From an uncultured Roseateles sp. (lineage in GTDB: Bacteria > Pseudomonadota > Gammaproteobacteria > Burkholderiales > Burkholderiaceae): a stretch of 64,000 bases of DNA. Both the position numbers and the translations under genes were made by a program. The DNA lies in NCBI GenBank assembly GCA_946886855.1, contig CAMPJJ010000014.1:1-64000 (forward strand). The letters run 5' to 3'. Positions within the stretch are counted from its first letter, which is position 1. Each line of letters opens with the position of its first letter. The notes beneath the pieces are model-generated. The model saw nothing but the letters and a program-made list of their open reading frames with translations. It made no database searches and was not told where the DNA came from. Of the stretch, positions 38,715-47,883 are shown piece after piece.

Positions 38715-39884
38715 ATGCGCGTTGTCCCCTTCAAGATCCACGTCCCCGATGAGCGGCTGATCGACCTGCGCGAGCGCCTGTCCCGGGTGCGTTGGCCCGC
38801 GTCACTGGACGAGGAAGGATGGGCGGACGGCACGTCGCTGGCGTTCATGCAGCGCCTCGTTGCGCATTGGCGCGATCGCTTCGATTGGCGCGAGCAGGAG
38901 GCCAGGCTCAACACGTTCAGCCACTTCATGGCGACCGTCGATGGCGCCGACGTCCACTTCATCCATCACAGGAGCGCGGCGGCGAAGGCCTTCCCGCTGG
39001 TCCTGACGCACGGCTGGCCCGGCTCGGTCGTGGAGATGACGCACCTCATCGGCCTGCTGACGGATCCGGCCGCGCATGCTGGAGACCCCGCCGATGCCTT
39101 CGACGTGGTGGTGCCTTCATTGCCGGGCTATGGCTTCTCTCCCGCGCCGAAGACGACGGGCGTGGGCTCGCGCGAGATCGCGGGCCTGTGGCACGGCCTG
39201 ATGCAAGGCCTGGGCTACGAGCGCTTCGGCGCGCAAGGCGGGGACATCGGCGCGGGCGTGTCGACGTGGCTCGCGCGGCGCTTCCCGCGGGACGTCGTCG
39301 GCATTCACCTGAACTACATCCCCGGCGGCTTCCGACCGCACGTGGACGAGCAGACCGTGCCGATCACCGACGAGGAGCGCGCCTTCCAGACGACGGCTGC
39401 CGCCTGGTACGCGGAGGAGGGCGCCTACGCCGCGCTGCAAGGCACCAAGCCGCAGACGCTGGCCTATTCGCTGGCGGACTCGCCGGTGGGCCTGGCGGCG
39501 TGGATCGCCGAGAAGTTCCGCTCGTGGAGCGACTGCGGCGGTGACCTCGACAGCGTGGTGGCCATGGACGAGCTGCTCACCGACATCTCGCTGTACTGGT
39601 TCAACGACAGCATCACGGCCTCGTTGCGGCTCTACAAGGAGAACCGCGCGCGACCGCATGTCTTCGAGCCCGGCGAGCGCGTGACGCCGCCGATGGGGAT
39701 GGCGCTGTTCCCGAAGGAGCTGCCGACGCCGCCGCGCTCGTGGGTCGAGCGCGCTTACGACGTGAAGCGATGGGCGGTGATGCCGCGGGGCGGTCACTTC
39801 GCGGCGTTGGAGCAGCCTGCGTTGCTGGCGAGCGAGATCCGCGCGTTCTTCCGCCCGCTGCGATCACAACTGAACAAGGGATGA
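38715..39884 (+). CDS. Epoxide hydrolase (EHN family, alpha/beta fold)
   Basis: The 389-residue protein has the epoxide hydrolase N-terminal domain (PFKIHVPDERLIDLRERLSRVRWP) and then an alpha/beta hydrolase core. The oxyanion motif is HGWPGS, the nucleophile aspartate is in GAQGGDIGAG, and the catalytic histidine is in PRGGHFAALEQP. It hydrolyses epoxides to diols in the family; the natural substrate is unknown. GGAGA is four bases before the ATG at 38715. Its stop overlaps the following thioesterase gene. Confidence 0.92.
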   Translation: MRVVPFKIHVPDERLIDLRERLSRVRWPASLDEEGWADGTSLAFMQRLVAHWRDRFDWREQEARLNTFSHFMATVDGADVHFIHHRSAAAKAFPLVLTHGWPGSVVEMTHLIGLLTDPAAHAGDPADAFDVVVPSLPGYGFSPAPKTTGVGSREIAGLWHGLMQGLGYERFGAQGGDIGAGVSTWLARRFPRDVVGIHLNYIPGGFRPHVDEQTVPITDEERAFQTTAAAWYAEEGAYAALQGTKPQTLAYSLADSPVGLAAWIAEKFRSWSDCGGDLDSVVAMDELLTDISLYWFNDSITASLRLYKENRARPHVFEPGERVTPPMGMALFPKELPTPPRSWVERAYDVKRWAVMPRGGHFAALEQPALLASEIRAFFRPLRSQLNKG

Positions 39885-40309
39885 CCGGCATGCGATTCGA
39901 ACTCCCGGACGACAGGAAGCTCGTCCACGAAACGCGCATCCAGATCCGCTGGGGCGACATGGATGCGATGGGCCATGTGAACAACACGGTCTACTTCCGT
40001 TACCTGGAGATCGTGCGCGTGGAGTGGCTGGCCAGCCTCGGCCACCCGCCGAGCCCCGATGGACAGGGGCCGGTGATCGTCAACGCGTTCTGCAACTTCC
40101 ATCGTCAGCTCGCCTATCCGGGCGAGATCCTGGCGAAGCACTACGTGTCGAATCCCGGCCGGTCGAGCTTCGACACGTGGATCACGCTGGAGCGGCTCGA
40201 CGAGCCAGGCGTCATCTACGCCTCGGGCGGCGCGACCACCGTGTGGCAGGACGCGACGGTCAGGAAGTCGGTGCCGTTGCCGGAGTGGCTGCGGCAGCAT
40301 CTGGCCTGA
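39881..40309 (+). CDS. Acyl-CoA thioesterase (4HBT/YbgC family)
   Basis: The 142-residue hotdog-fold protein has the 4HBT signature IRWGDMDAMGHVNNTVYFRYLE with the catalytic aspartate. The ATG at 39881 overlaps the epoxide hydrolase stop (ATGA). An ATG at 39890, nine bases after AAGGG, is an alternative. Probably hydrolyses a CoA thioester in the cytoplasm. Co-translation with the epoxide hydrolase suggests one small catabolic or detoxification unit. Confidence 0.9.
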   Translation: MTGMRFELPDDRKLVHETRIQIRWGDMDAMGHVNNTVYFRYLEIVRVEWLASLGHPPSPDGQGPVIVNAFCNFHRQLAYPGEILAKHYVSNPGRSSFDTWITLERLDEPGVIYASGGATTVWQDATVRKSVPLPEWLRQHLA

Positions 40310-40437
40310 TCGGGACGGCCGCACCTGGCCACATCCTGCTCAACCCACGTCGAACAGCCGCAGCAGCACAGGCACGGCCCGGCTCAGCATGGAGCGCCCC
40401 TTGCCAGAACGGTCGATCCCCACCACCGGATCCCGTC

Positions 40438-40974
40438 ATGGACTCGATCAATCGCCAGCAGCCCGAAATCAACCGCGCCGACCTGAGCGGCGCCGACGCC
40501 ATCGAGCGCGTCCGTGGCGTCGTGAAGAAGAATCAGACCTGCTTCTTCTGCACGGGCGTGAGCACCGGCGGATCGCAGGCGACCCGCCCGATGGGCGCCC
40601 TGCAAGTCGATGACGCGGGCAGGCTGTGGTTCATGAGTGCCTCGGACTCCCACAAGAATGCCGAGATCGCGCAAAACCCGTTGGTCTGGCTCTTCTTCCA
40701 GGCTTCGGAGCATTCCGGGTTCGTCACGCTGCACGGGCGTGCGACCGTCTCGCGAGACGCCGCCAAGATCGACGAGCTCTGGAGCCCGCTGATGAAGACG
40801 TGGTTCACCGACGGCAAGGAGGATTCGCGCATCACGACGATTGCCGTGGAGCCGCTGTCGGGCTACTACTGGGACAACAAGCACGGCGACATCGTCGCGG
40901 GCGCCAAGATGGCCATCGGTGCCGCGATCGGCAAGACCTTGGACGACTCCATCGAAGGTGAACTCCGGTTCTGA
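40438..40974 (+). CDS. General stress protein, pyridoxamine-phosphate-oxidase-like flavin fold
   Basis: The 178-residue protein fits the general-stress split-barrel family: TCFFCTGVSTGGSQATRPMGA, GRLWFMSASDSHKNAEI, FFQASEHSGFVTLHGRATV, and the C-terminal YYWDNKHGDIVAGAKMAIGAAIG. Members bind FMN/FAD or F420-like cofactors and are induced by stress. It is close to the Dps and exonuclease III genes, all with stress links, though on the opposite strand. Confidence 0.88.
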   Translation: MDSINRQQPEINRADLSGADAIERVRGVVKKNQTCFFCTGVSTGGSQATRPMGALQVDDAGRLWFMSASDSHKNAEIAQNPLVWLFFQASEHSGFVTLHGRATVSRDAAKIDELWSPLMKTWFTDGKEDSRITTIAVEPLSGYYWDNKHGDIVAGAKMAIGAAIGKTLDDSIEGELRF

Positions 40975-41022
40975 CAGGCTTCCCTAGGTCCGGCCGGGCC
41001 GGGCGGGGCATGGCGTCGCGCG

Positions 41023-41829
41023 TCAGTCGCCGGTCTTGCCGGAATGCTTCCGGCTGGGCCTGGACGCGGTGAGATCCGCCCACACGGGCGCGTGATCGCT
41101 GGGATGCTCCGCGCCGCGTTCCCCGCGATCGACGCCGGCGGCCTTCACCTTGAAAGCCGCACTCACCAGGATGTGGTCGATCCTCAGCCCCGCGTTCCGC
41201 TCCCACCGCCTGCGGCGGTAGTCCCAGAATGTGAATGGCGTGCCCCTCGGATGCGCCGTCTTCAACGCATCGGTCCAGCCTTGCTCCAGGATGGCCGCGA
41301 AGGCTTCACGCGCTTCCGGCTGCAGCAGTGCGTTGTCTCTCCACGTGTCCGGTTTGTAGATGTCGGCGTCCGTGGGGACGATGTTCCAGTCGCCCAGGAG
41401 CACCGCGGGGTGGCCCGCCGCCCACAGCGCATCGGCGCGCTGGCGCATGCGCTCCAGCCACGCCAGCTTGTAGTCGAACTTGGGGCCGGGGAAGGGATTG
41501 CCGTTGGGAAGGTAGAGCCCGGCCACCAGCACGCCGTTGACGGCGGCTTCGACATAGCGGGCCTGCCTGTCCCTGGCGTCGCCGGGCAGCGACTTCATCA
41601 CCGGCAAGGGGACGTGCCCGCGAGCGAGGAGGGCGACGCCGTTCCAGGTCTTCTGGCCGACGGCCACGGACTCGTAGCCGGCCTCACGGAGGGCATCGAC
41701 CGGGAAGTCCTCCGTGGGGGCCTTCAGCTCCTGCAGCGCGACGACGTCGGGCTGGCGCCGATCCAGCCAGTCGAGCAACTGGCCGAGTCGCTTGCGGACG
41801 TTGTTGACGTTCCAGGTCGCGACGATCAC
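41023..41829 (-). CDS. xthA: Exodeoxyribonuclease III (AP endonuclease)
   Basis: ExoIII cleaves abasic sites and degrades 3' ends in base-excision repair. The 268-residue protein has MIVATWNVNNVRKR, VALQELK (metal-binding Glu), GLYLPNGNP, LLGDWNIVPTDADIY, RIDHILVS and the catalytic SDHAPVW. It precedes no partner in frame; dps lies 42 bases upstream on the same strand, so both may be co-expressed for DNA protection. Confidence 0.95.
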   Translation of the reverse strand: MIVATWNVNNVRKRLGQLLDWLDRRQPDVVALQELKAPTEDFPVDALREAGYESVAVGQKTWNGVALLARGHVPLPVMKSLPGDARDRQARYVEAAVNGVLVAGLYLPNGNPFPGPKFDYKLAWLERMRQRADALWAAGHPAVLLGDWNIVPTDADIYKPDTWRDNALLQPEAREAFAAILEQGWTDALKTAHPRGTPFTFWDYRRRRWERNAGLRIDHILVSAAFKVKAAGVDRGERGAEHPSDHAPVWADLTASRPSRKHSGKTGD

Positions 41830-41871
41830 GGCGTCACCGCTGCCGACCGTCGCGCGCCATCTCGCTCTGGC

Positions 41872-42486
41872 TCAGATCGGCGAGGCCGCCACCAGATGCT
41901 CGGACAGGAACCACACCTGCAGCTCGTTGGTCCGCACGACGTCGCTGACCAGCAGGTCCTCGGTGCCCGAATCGCCGGCGTCGCTGGCCTTTTCGGCCTG
42001 CTCGCGCGCGTAGGTCAGGATCATCGTGTGCGCCTCGATGAGGCGGCTGAGCTGCACCGTCGCCGGCTCACGGCCACGCGGCGGGCGGGGGATGCGCGTC
42101 TCCTCCGCGATGTCCGCGGCCATCGCCAGCGACACGCCGCCGAGGATCTGGATGCGCTCGGCCAGCAGGTCGACCAGCTCGACCTGGGCTTCGAAATGCT
42201 TGTCGAAGAGCAGATGCAGCTGGTTGAAGGTCGGCCCGACCACCTGCCAGTGATGCTTCTTGTACATGTCGCGCAGCGTGATGGTGTCGGCCAACACCTG
42301 GTTCAGCGAGGACACGCTCTTCTTGACGACCGCTTCGCCCAGCCCGTGCGGCATCTTGATGACCTCGCCGAAGCGCTGCGTCTCCTGCGACTGGGTCTTC
42401 ACGGACTTGTCGATCATCGGCGTCGTGGCGGAATGAGCGGCGTCGACGCGACCGGACTTCGGGGGCGACTTCTTCTTGGTGGCCAT
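41872..42486 (-). CDS. dps: Dps family DNA-protection ferritin
   Basis: Dps stores iron and shields DNA in stationary phase. The 204-residue protein is longer than E. coli Dps (167) because of a Lys/Pro-rich tail (MATKKKSPPKSGRVD), which may bind DNA. The ferroxidase core is visible in YKKHHWQVVGPTFNQLHLLFDKHFEAQVELVDLLAERI (shared His, Asp and Glu residues). GGAG lies six bases before the ATG at 42486. Confidence 0.93.
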   Translation of the reverse strand: MATKKKSPPKSGRVDAAHSATTPMIDKSVKTQSQETQRFGEVIKMPHGLGEAVVKKSVSSLNQVLADTITLRDMYKKHHWQVVGPTFNQLHLLFDKHFEAQVELVDLLAERIQILGGVSLAMAADIAEETRIPRPPRGREPATVQLSRLIEAHTMILTYAREQAEKASDAGDSGTEDLLVSDVVRTNELQVWFLSEHLVAASPI

Positions 42487-42556
42487 GCGGAACTCCAAAG
42501 AGGTGGGAAGGATGCTGCCGGGGAGGGCAAGCGTCGATCCCGCATCGGCCCGGCCC

Positions 42557-43225
42557 TCAGTCCGCCTCGCCCGCCCGGCAGAACAGCATCGCGTCCATCA
42601 CCTTCATGTAGGCCTTGGCCGTCTTCGCTTCCGACGCCTGCACGCCGGTCGTGGCCTCGATGTCCGGCCCCATCACCGCCAGGGTGTTGGCCAGCGAGAC
42701 CATCGCGTAATACAGCAGCACCGGCTCCCCCTTGGGCAGGTCGCCGGCCTTCTGGGCCGCCTTGATCAGCGGCTTGGCCAGGTCGAAGTGCGGCCGCAGG
42801 AAGTGCTGCGCCAGCCATGCCTGCCGGTCCTCGCTGTGCGTCCCCTCGCGCCGCTGCATCATGAAACGGTGCAGGTGCGGCTGGTCCAGCGTGAACTGGA
42901 AATACGCGATGAACTCCTGACGCAACTGCCCGATCGCGGTCGACGGCTTCGCTTGCCGGATCAATCCTTCGCGTGCCCGCGCGAGTTCCTCGTAGACCAG
43001 CATCGCCACGGCTTGCCAAAGGACTTCCTTCGACTGAAAGTGGTAGGTGATCAGCTGATGCGTCAGCCCGCTCTGCTCCGCGATCGCACGCATGCTCGCC
43101 GCCTCGAAGCCGCGCTCGGCGAACTCCTTCAGCGCGGTCCGCAGGATCGTCTGCTTCGTGTCGGCCGAGCGCTGCTGTTCGCGGCGGCGGGGCGTGGAAG
43201 TGTCCGGAGTGCTCATGCCCGACAT
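42557..43225 (-). CDS. TetR-family transcriptional regulator
   Basis: The 222-residue repressor has the TetR DNA-binding domain (ILRTALKEFAERGFEAASMRAIAEQSGLTHQLITYHFQSKEVLW) and a helical ligand domain. Candidate starts are 43228, 43225 and 43216; AAAGG suits 43225. A 20-base inverted repeat 23 bases upstream is a likely operator. It is divergent from the large discoidin/haem lipoprotein gene and could control it, itself, or both. Confidence 0.9.
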   Translation of the reverse strand: MSGMSTPDTSTPRRREQQRSADTKQTILRTALKEFAERGFEAASMRAIAEQSGLTHQLITYHFQSKEVLWQAVAMLVYEELARAREGLIRQAKPSTAIGQLRQEFIAYFQFTLDQPHLHRFMMQRREGTHSEDRQAWLAQHFLRPHFDLAKPLIKAAQKAGDLPKGEPVLLYYAMVSLANTLAVMGPDIEATTGVQASEAKTAKAYMKVMDAMLFCRAGEAD

Positions 43226-43247
43226 CATGCCTTTGTCATGCGGCGCC

Positions 43248-43267
43248 ACTACCTCGCCGGAGGTAGT
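43248..43267. promoter_or_regulatory. Inverted repeat, candidate TetR operator
   Basis: ACTACCTC-GCCG-GAGGTAGT is an 8+4+8 perfect inverted repeat immediately upstream of the TetR gene. Position and symmetry suit a TetR dimer site for autoregulation. Confidence 0.6.
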
Positions 43268-43554
43268 TTCCGACCTTGAAATCCGGCTGCGTATCGCCCG
43301 TGTTTCCCGACTTGGTGCGTTGGTATCGATACCGTTGCGCCGGCCTCTACAAGGGCATCAATTCGACACACATTAAAACTTGCCGCATGGCAAAACAAAC
43401 GCGGACACTCGCGCCGCTTGACCCTTCGAGGAGGGACAGGCCGCGTGGCGCGTCGATGGGCGGCGCGTGCACCGGACCACGCCAGGTCCACCGAAGCGTC
43501 GCGGACACCACCCCGCGGCACCCAACGCACCCACAGGCACGGGAGGGAACCACC
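43268..43554. other. Long 5' region of the discoidin/haem lipoprotein gene
   Basis: About 290 bases lie between the operator-like repeat and the lipoprotein start. GGGAGGG is seven bases before its ATG. A small AT-richer patch near 43355-43385 (CACACATTAAAACTTG) may hold the promoter. No gene or RNA element is recognised. Confidence 0.4.
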
Positions 43555-46500
43555 ATGGAGTTCAAGCAACTCGGCATCTTGATGGGCAGGGCATTTGTCC
43601 CTGCCCTGCTGGGTAGTGCGCTGCTCGCCGCATGCGGCGGCGGCAACGGCCAGCAGGACGGCGGCGTCCAGATCGCCTCCGACGACAGCGGCGGCAACGC
43701 CGACGCCGCCGCGCGCGCCAAGCGCATGGCCGGCGACAACGGCACCGAGACGGCGCTGACGCCGGTCTCCGCCACCGGCAGCTCGATGGAGCGCGGCGAC
43801 CTGAACGGCGCCAAGGCCATCGACAAGGACGACAACAGCCGCTGGGGCTCCGCGTTCACCGACAACGAATGGCTGACCCTGGACTACGGCAGCAGCGTCA
43901 CCATCACGCGCGTGCGCATCAACTGGGAAAACGCCCACGCGAAGAAGTACCTGTTGCAGACGTCCGAGGACAACAAGACCTGGACCACGATCAAGACGGT
44001 GGAGAACAGCCCGGGCGGCGTCGAGGACCTGAAGGACCTCGGCGGCCAGGGCCGCTACCTGCGCGTGCAGGGCGTGACGCGCTCGACCCAGTACGGCTAC
44101 TCGATCTTCGAGATCCAGGCCTTCACCGGCACGCCGGTCCCGCCGACCACGCCGACGGACCCGACCACGCCGACGAATCCGACCGATCCGACGACGCCGA
44201 CCAACCCCACGACCCCCACACAGCCGACGGACCCCGTCGGCGACACCAGCAAGCCGGGCGTGGCGATCAAGCCCACGGCGGCCATCTCGTCGACCCCCGA
44301 GAACGACGGCCTCTCCGCCAAGAACACCATCGACGGCAACCTGTCGACGCGCTGGGCGTCCAAGGCCGAGGACGGCGCCTGGATCCAGTACGACTTCGGC
44401 ACGGCGCAGCCGCTGGGCTACATGAAGCTGGTCTGGGAGAACGCCTACGGCAAGGCCTATGAGATCCAGATCTCGGACGACGGCAAGGCCTGGACGCGTC
44501 TGCGCAACCAGCCGGCGGGCAAGGGCGGCACCGAGGAGTACTTCAACCTCGGCGTGAAGACGCGTTTCGTCCGCATCCAGGGCGTGACCCGCGCGACGAA
44601 CTACGGCTACTCGCTGTTCGAGGTCGAGTTCAAGACCGTCGGCAGCGACAACAGCATCCCGACCACGACGACGACGACGCCGTTCTCCTTCCCGGCCAAC
44701 GGCGCGGCCGCGAGTCCGCTGTTCAACCCGCAGGCCCCGATCGAGCAGATCCAGTTCACGCTGCCGGACGGCACGCTGGTCACGCGTTTCGGCCAGCGCG
44801 GCGTCGGCCGCCACGGTCGCGAGCGCGGCGAGGACTGGAACGAGATCGGCTTCGGACCCAATGAGACCGTGGATGCCAACGGCAACCCGGTGGACAAGGG
44901 CCCGGGCAACTACATGAACTTCGTCGCGAACTACTTCAAGAATCGCACCTGGGGCGTGGAGTTCATCGACAACAGCCGCGTCGCGGGCGTCACCAAGCCG
45001 CGCCTGATCGTCAACCAGTACTTCCCGCAGGCGCAGCGCGGCGGCGGCCATTCCTTCTTCCGCCGCATCGACGACCCGAACGTCACCGGCTACGGCTGGA
45101 TGTCGCCGGGCCAGCTGCTGGATCCGACCACCTACACGGACGGCTTCGTCGACAAGACCTCCTGCCCGGTGGTGCCCAAGCCGCCGCAGAACGCGCTGGC
45201 CAAGCCCGACTCGGGCTACAAGGGCATCATCGGCGCCAACGACGGCTGCTCCGTGGTGCTGGACAACATGCCGGGTCACACCGACCTGGCGCCGAACGCC
45301 AACGGCGTGCTGGTGCCCAACAGCGTCAACATCCCGGCGCGACCGCTGCAGCTGGGCGAGGCGATCGAGTTCACCGGCTCGTTCTTCTCCAGCCGCGCCG
45401 CGATGGACGCGATCGGCGACAAGGGCGACTACCGGTACTACACCAGCGAAGTCATCTACGTCATGGGGGCGGGCCTGCGTCCGTGGTACGGCGTCCAGCC
45501 GCGCCTGAACAGCGTGCCGCTGCCGGATGCCGTCCTGTCGGGCGGCCTGGGCTCGGTGTCGTACAACTACTCGGACGAAGGCTGGCGCATGTTCCAGCAG
45601 CCGTTCAACAACATCGGCATGCAGAACCTGCAGCGATTCGTTGAAGGCCGCCGCGCGGTGCACAGCAGCTTCGTGACCGGGCAGCACATCGAGCCGGGCA
45701 ACGATCCGATGACCTCGATCCAGAACCTGGCGGGCACGCGTTTCAACGCCACGGCCTGCGTGCAGTGCCACACCAACAACGGTCGCAGCCCCGCGCCGTT
45801 CACGGTGGACCAGCGCCTGGACAAGATGGCCTTCCACGTCGCGGTGAAGGCGGCCGACGGCTCGATCCGTCCGGACCCGCGCTACGGCTCGGCGATCCAG
45901 ATGAACTCCACTTCGTCGACCGGCGTGCCGCAGGACTGGGGCAACGCGGTGAAGGTCGCGGGCTTCGAGACCAGCAGCGTCACGCTGGGGGACGGCTCGA
46001 AGGTCGAGCTGCGCAAGCCGAAGTTCGCCTTCGACGGTCCCACGCCGCAGCTGTGGTCGGCGCGCGCCGCGCTGCCGCTGCTGGGAGTCGGCCTGCTGGA
46101 AGCGGTGCCTGAAGCGGACATCCTGGCCCGTGCGCGCACGTCGCCGGACGTGGACGGCGTGGTGGGCAAGGCCAACTTCACCTTCGATCCGGAAACCGGC
46201 GCCACGCGCCTGGGCCGTTTCGGCTGGAAGGCGTCCAAGGCCAGCATCCGTCACCAGGTGGCCAATGCGCTGCTGAACGACATGTCGGTGACTTCCCCGG
46301 TGTACCCGAACCGCAGCTGCGCGACCGACCCGCAGGGTTGCCGCACGGCGCCGGCGCAGAAGGGCATCCAGGAAGCCGACCTGACCGCGCTGACGCAGTA
46401 CATGCAGCTGCTGGCGGTGCCGGCCCAACGGAGCATCCCGAGCGGATTCCCGAAGGGCGTGGCGCCGACGGACGAGCATCGCGTGGACGCGGTCCAGGTG

Positions 46501-46899
46501 GCCAACGGCCGCAAGGTGTTCGACGCGCTGCGCTGCGCGGCCTGCCACACGGCGGAGATGAAGACGGGCAAGAACCATCCGTTCGCGGAACTTCGTGACC
46601 AGACCATCCGTCCGTTCACCGACCTGCTGCTGCACGACATGGGCCCGGCCCTGGCGGACAACCTGCCGGAAGGCCAGGCGCAAGGCGCGATGTGGCGGAC
46701 GACGGCGCTGTGGGGCATCGGCTACACGGAGAAGGTCGCCCAGGGTCAGCCGGTCGGCTACCTGCATGACGGCCGCGCCCGCAACCTGACCGAAGCCATC
46801 CTGTGGCACGGCGGCGAAGGCGAGAAGTCGCGCCAGCGCTTCGAGCAGCTGTCCAAGGCGGACCGCGACGCGCTGCTGGCGTGGCTGAAGACGCTGTGA
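43555..46899 (+). CDS. Lipoprotein with two discoidin domains and di-haem oxidoreductase domain
   Basis: The 1114-residue precursor has a lipobox ending LLAAC (Cys27), so it should be anchored in the outer membrane. Two F5/8-type C (discoidin, CBM32-like) domains follow at about 60-195 and 240-362, each ending in a YGYS(I/L)FE stretch and separated by a Thr/Pro repeat linker (PTTPTNPTDP). From about 380 onward the protein resembles DUF1111 di-haem thiol-oxidoreductase-like proteins. It has two haem motifs, CVQCH (735-739) and CAACH (994-998), and HDGRARNLTEAILWHGGE near the end. Sugar-binding plus haem redox suggests oxidation of or electron transfer at a glycan surface; this is inference. 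Confidence 0.88.
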   Translation: MEFKQLGILMGRAFVPALLGSALLAACGGGNGQQDGGVQIASDDSGGNADAAARAKRMAGDNGTETALTPVSATGSSMERGDLNGAKAIDKDDNSRWGSAFTDNEWLTLDYGSSVTITRVRINWENAHAKKYLLQTSEDNKTWTTIKTVENSPGGVEDLKDLGGQGRYLRVQGVTRSTQYGYSIFEIQAFTGTPVPPTTPTDPTTPTNPTDPTTPTNPTTPTQPTDPVGDTSKPGVAIKPTAAISSTPENDGLSAKNTIDGNLSTRWASKAEDGAWIQYDFGTAQPLGYMKLVWENAYGKAYEIQISDDGKAWTRLRNQPAGKGGTEEYFNLGVKTRFVRIQGVTRATNYGYSLFEVEFKTVGSDNSIPTTTTTTPFSFPANGAAASPLFNPQAPIEQIQFTLPDGTLVTRFGQRGVGRHGRERGEDWNEIGFGPNETVDANGNPVDKGPGNYMNFVANYFKNRTWGVEFIDNSRVAGVTKPRLIVNQYFPQAQRGGGHSFFRRIDDPNVTGYGWMSPGQLLDPTTYTDGFVDKTSCPVVPKPPQNALAKPDSGYKGIIGANDGCSVVLDNMPGHTDLAPNANGVLVPNSVNIPARPLQLGEAIEFTGSFFSSRAAMDAIGDKGDYRYYTSEVIYVMGAGLRPWYGVQPRLNSVPLPDAVLSGGLGSVSYNYSDEGWRMFQQPFNNIGMQNLQRFVEGRRAVHSSFVTGQHIEPGNDPMTSIQNLAGTRFNATACVQCHTNNGRSPAPFTVDQRLDKMAFHVAVKAADGSIRPDPRYGSAIQMNSTSSTGVPQDWGNAVKVAGFETSSVTLGDGSKVELRKPKFAFDGPTPQLWSARAALPLLGVGLLEAVPEADILARARTSPDVDGVVGKANFTFDPETGATRLGRFGWKASKASIRHQVANALLNDMSVTSPVYPNRSCATDPQGCRTAPAQKGIQEADLTALTQYMQLLAVPAQRSIPSGFPKGVAPTDEHRVDAVQVANGRKVFDALRCAACHTAEMKTGKNHPFAELRDQTIRPFTDLLLHDMGPALADNLPEGQAQGAMWRTTALWGIGYTEKVAQGQPVGYLHDGRARNLTEAILWHGGEGEKSRQRFEQLSKADRDALLAWLKTL

Positions 46900-46938
46900 T
46901 GGGTTGAAGGAGACGGGCGCCTCGCGCGTCCGTCCCGC

Positions 46939-46979
46939 AACGACAAAGGCCGTGGCGAGATGCCACGGCCTTTGTCGTT
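46939..46979. terminator. 18-bp perfect hairpin after the lipoprotein gene
   Basis: The arms AACGACAAAGGCCGTGGC (46939-46956) and the reverse complement at 46962-46979 pair perfectly around a five-base GAGAT loop. It lies 39 bases after the lipoprotein stop and should end transcription there; the T-rich part is inside the stem. Confidence 0.85.
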
Positions 46980-47015
46980 CTGGGGCCTGTTTTCGTCCCA
47001 TGGCAGACTGAGGCC

Positions 47016-47591
47016 ATGAAGAACCTCGTCATCTGTGGGACCCTCGCCGCCGCGTTGTTCGGCATGCCCCGTGTGGGTCGCTGCGCGGAGATCGTGCTGG
47101 AGCAGTCCGCGGTGCAGTCGCTGCTGATCGAAGGCATGTTCAAGGAGGAAGGGAAGCTCCATCTGCAGAAGGGCGCGTGCTACGCGTATCTCGAAGATCC
47201 CAAGGTATCGCTCCAGAACGGGCGCGTGATCATCCGTGTCCACCTCAACAGCAAGCTGGGGGTTCCGTCGGGACGGGACTGCCTCGGCGTCGCGTTGGCG
47301 AGCTGGGCGACCGTATCAGCGGCGCCGGTCGCGCAGGGTCACGTCGTGCGCCTGACCGAGATCCGCGTGGACGAGGTGGAGGATCCCAACACGCGCAACC
47401 TCTTGAACCTGGGCCTCGCGCCGGCGTTGCCGGGGGCCGTCGAATTCGACGTGAAGAAGGCGGTCGAAGAGATGCTCAAGGCCTCGGGGAGCCGCATGCA
47501 GGGGGAAGTGCAGGCGCTCAAGATCGACGCGGTGAAGGCCGGGGACAACAAGCTGTCGATCAACTTCGACTTCAAGCTGGTGGGGAGGTGA
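47016..47591 (+). CDS. Exported hypothetical protein
   Basis: No family is firmly recognised. The 191-residue protein has a signal peptide (MKNLVICGTLAAALFGM, cleavage near RCAEI), then an amphipathic beta-rich body: LEDPKVSLQNGRVIIRVHLN, VVRLTEIRVDEVEDPNTRNL, VEFDVKKAVEEML and NKLSINFDFKL. The alternation recalls lipid-binding TULIP/DUF1439-like periplasmic proteins, but similarity is faint. It lies between the haem lipoprotein and the envelope-modification locus. One cysteine pair (KGACYAY, GRDCLG) may form a disulfide. Confidence 0.7.
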   Translation: MKNLVICGTLAAALFGMPRVGRCAEIVLEQSAVQSLLIEGMFKEEGKLHLQKGACYAYLEDPKVSLQNGRVIIRVHLNSKLGVPSGRDCLGVALASWATVSAAPVAQGHVVRLTEIRVDEVEDPNTRNLLNLGLAPALPGAVEFDVKKAVEEMLKASGSRMQGEVQALKIDAVKAGDNKLSINFDFKLVGR

Positions 47592-47883
47592 CCGGGCTGC
47601 GGAAGTGCAAGCAGCCGGTCGAGAACCGGGCGGCATGGGCGCTGGTCAGTTCCGCGCGGGGCGATGGAACGAGAGCCTGATACCGCTCAGCCATTCGGAG
47701 AGCTGCAGGGCCGCCATCAGCAGTGGCTTCAAGGTCGCACCGACCAGGAGCGTGGCGACCGACGGCAGAGAGCTGAGTTCGCCACAGTCGGCGTGGTCGA
47801 TGTCGGGCGGCCGCCATGGCCGCGGTGAGGACGAGGAGGGTGAAGGGATCGAGAACGGCGATCGCCGGACGCAGGCCAGCCGG
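47592..47883. other. Gap with possible decayed membrane-protein fragment
   Basis: No intact gene is accepted here. On the minus strand one frame reads AIAVLDPFTLLVLTAAMAAAR and a second frame continues SVATLLVGATLKPLLMAALQ, both hydrophobic. This hints at a frameshifted remnant of a small membrane protein downstream of the GtrA-like gene. Confidence 0.3.

Noticed and set aside
46251..46718. Antisense 155-codon frame inside the haem lipoprotein gene
   Set aside because: Lies within the haem domain coding region and has no independent support.
43249..47001. 1250-codon minus-strand open frame opposite the haem lipoprotein
   Set aside because: Plus strand has clear lipobox, discoidin and haem motifs; the antisense product is low-complexity.
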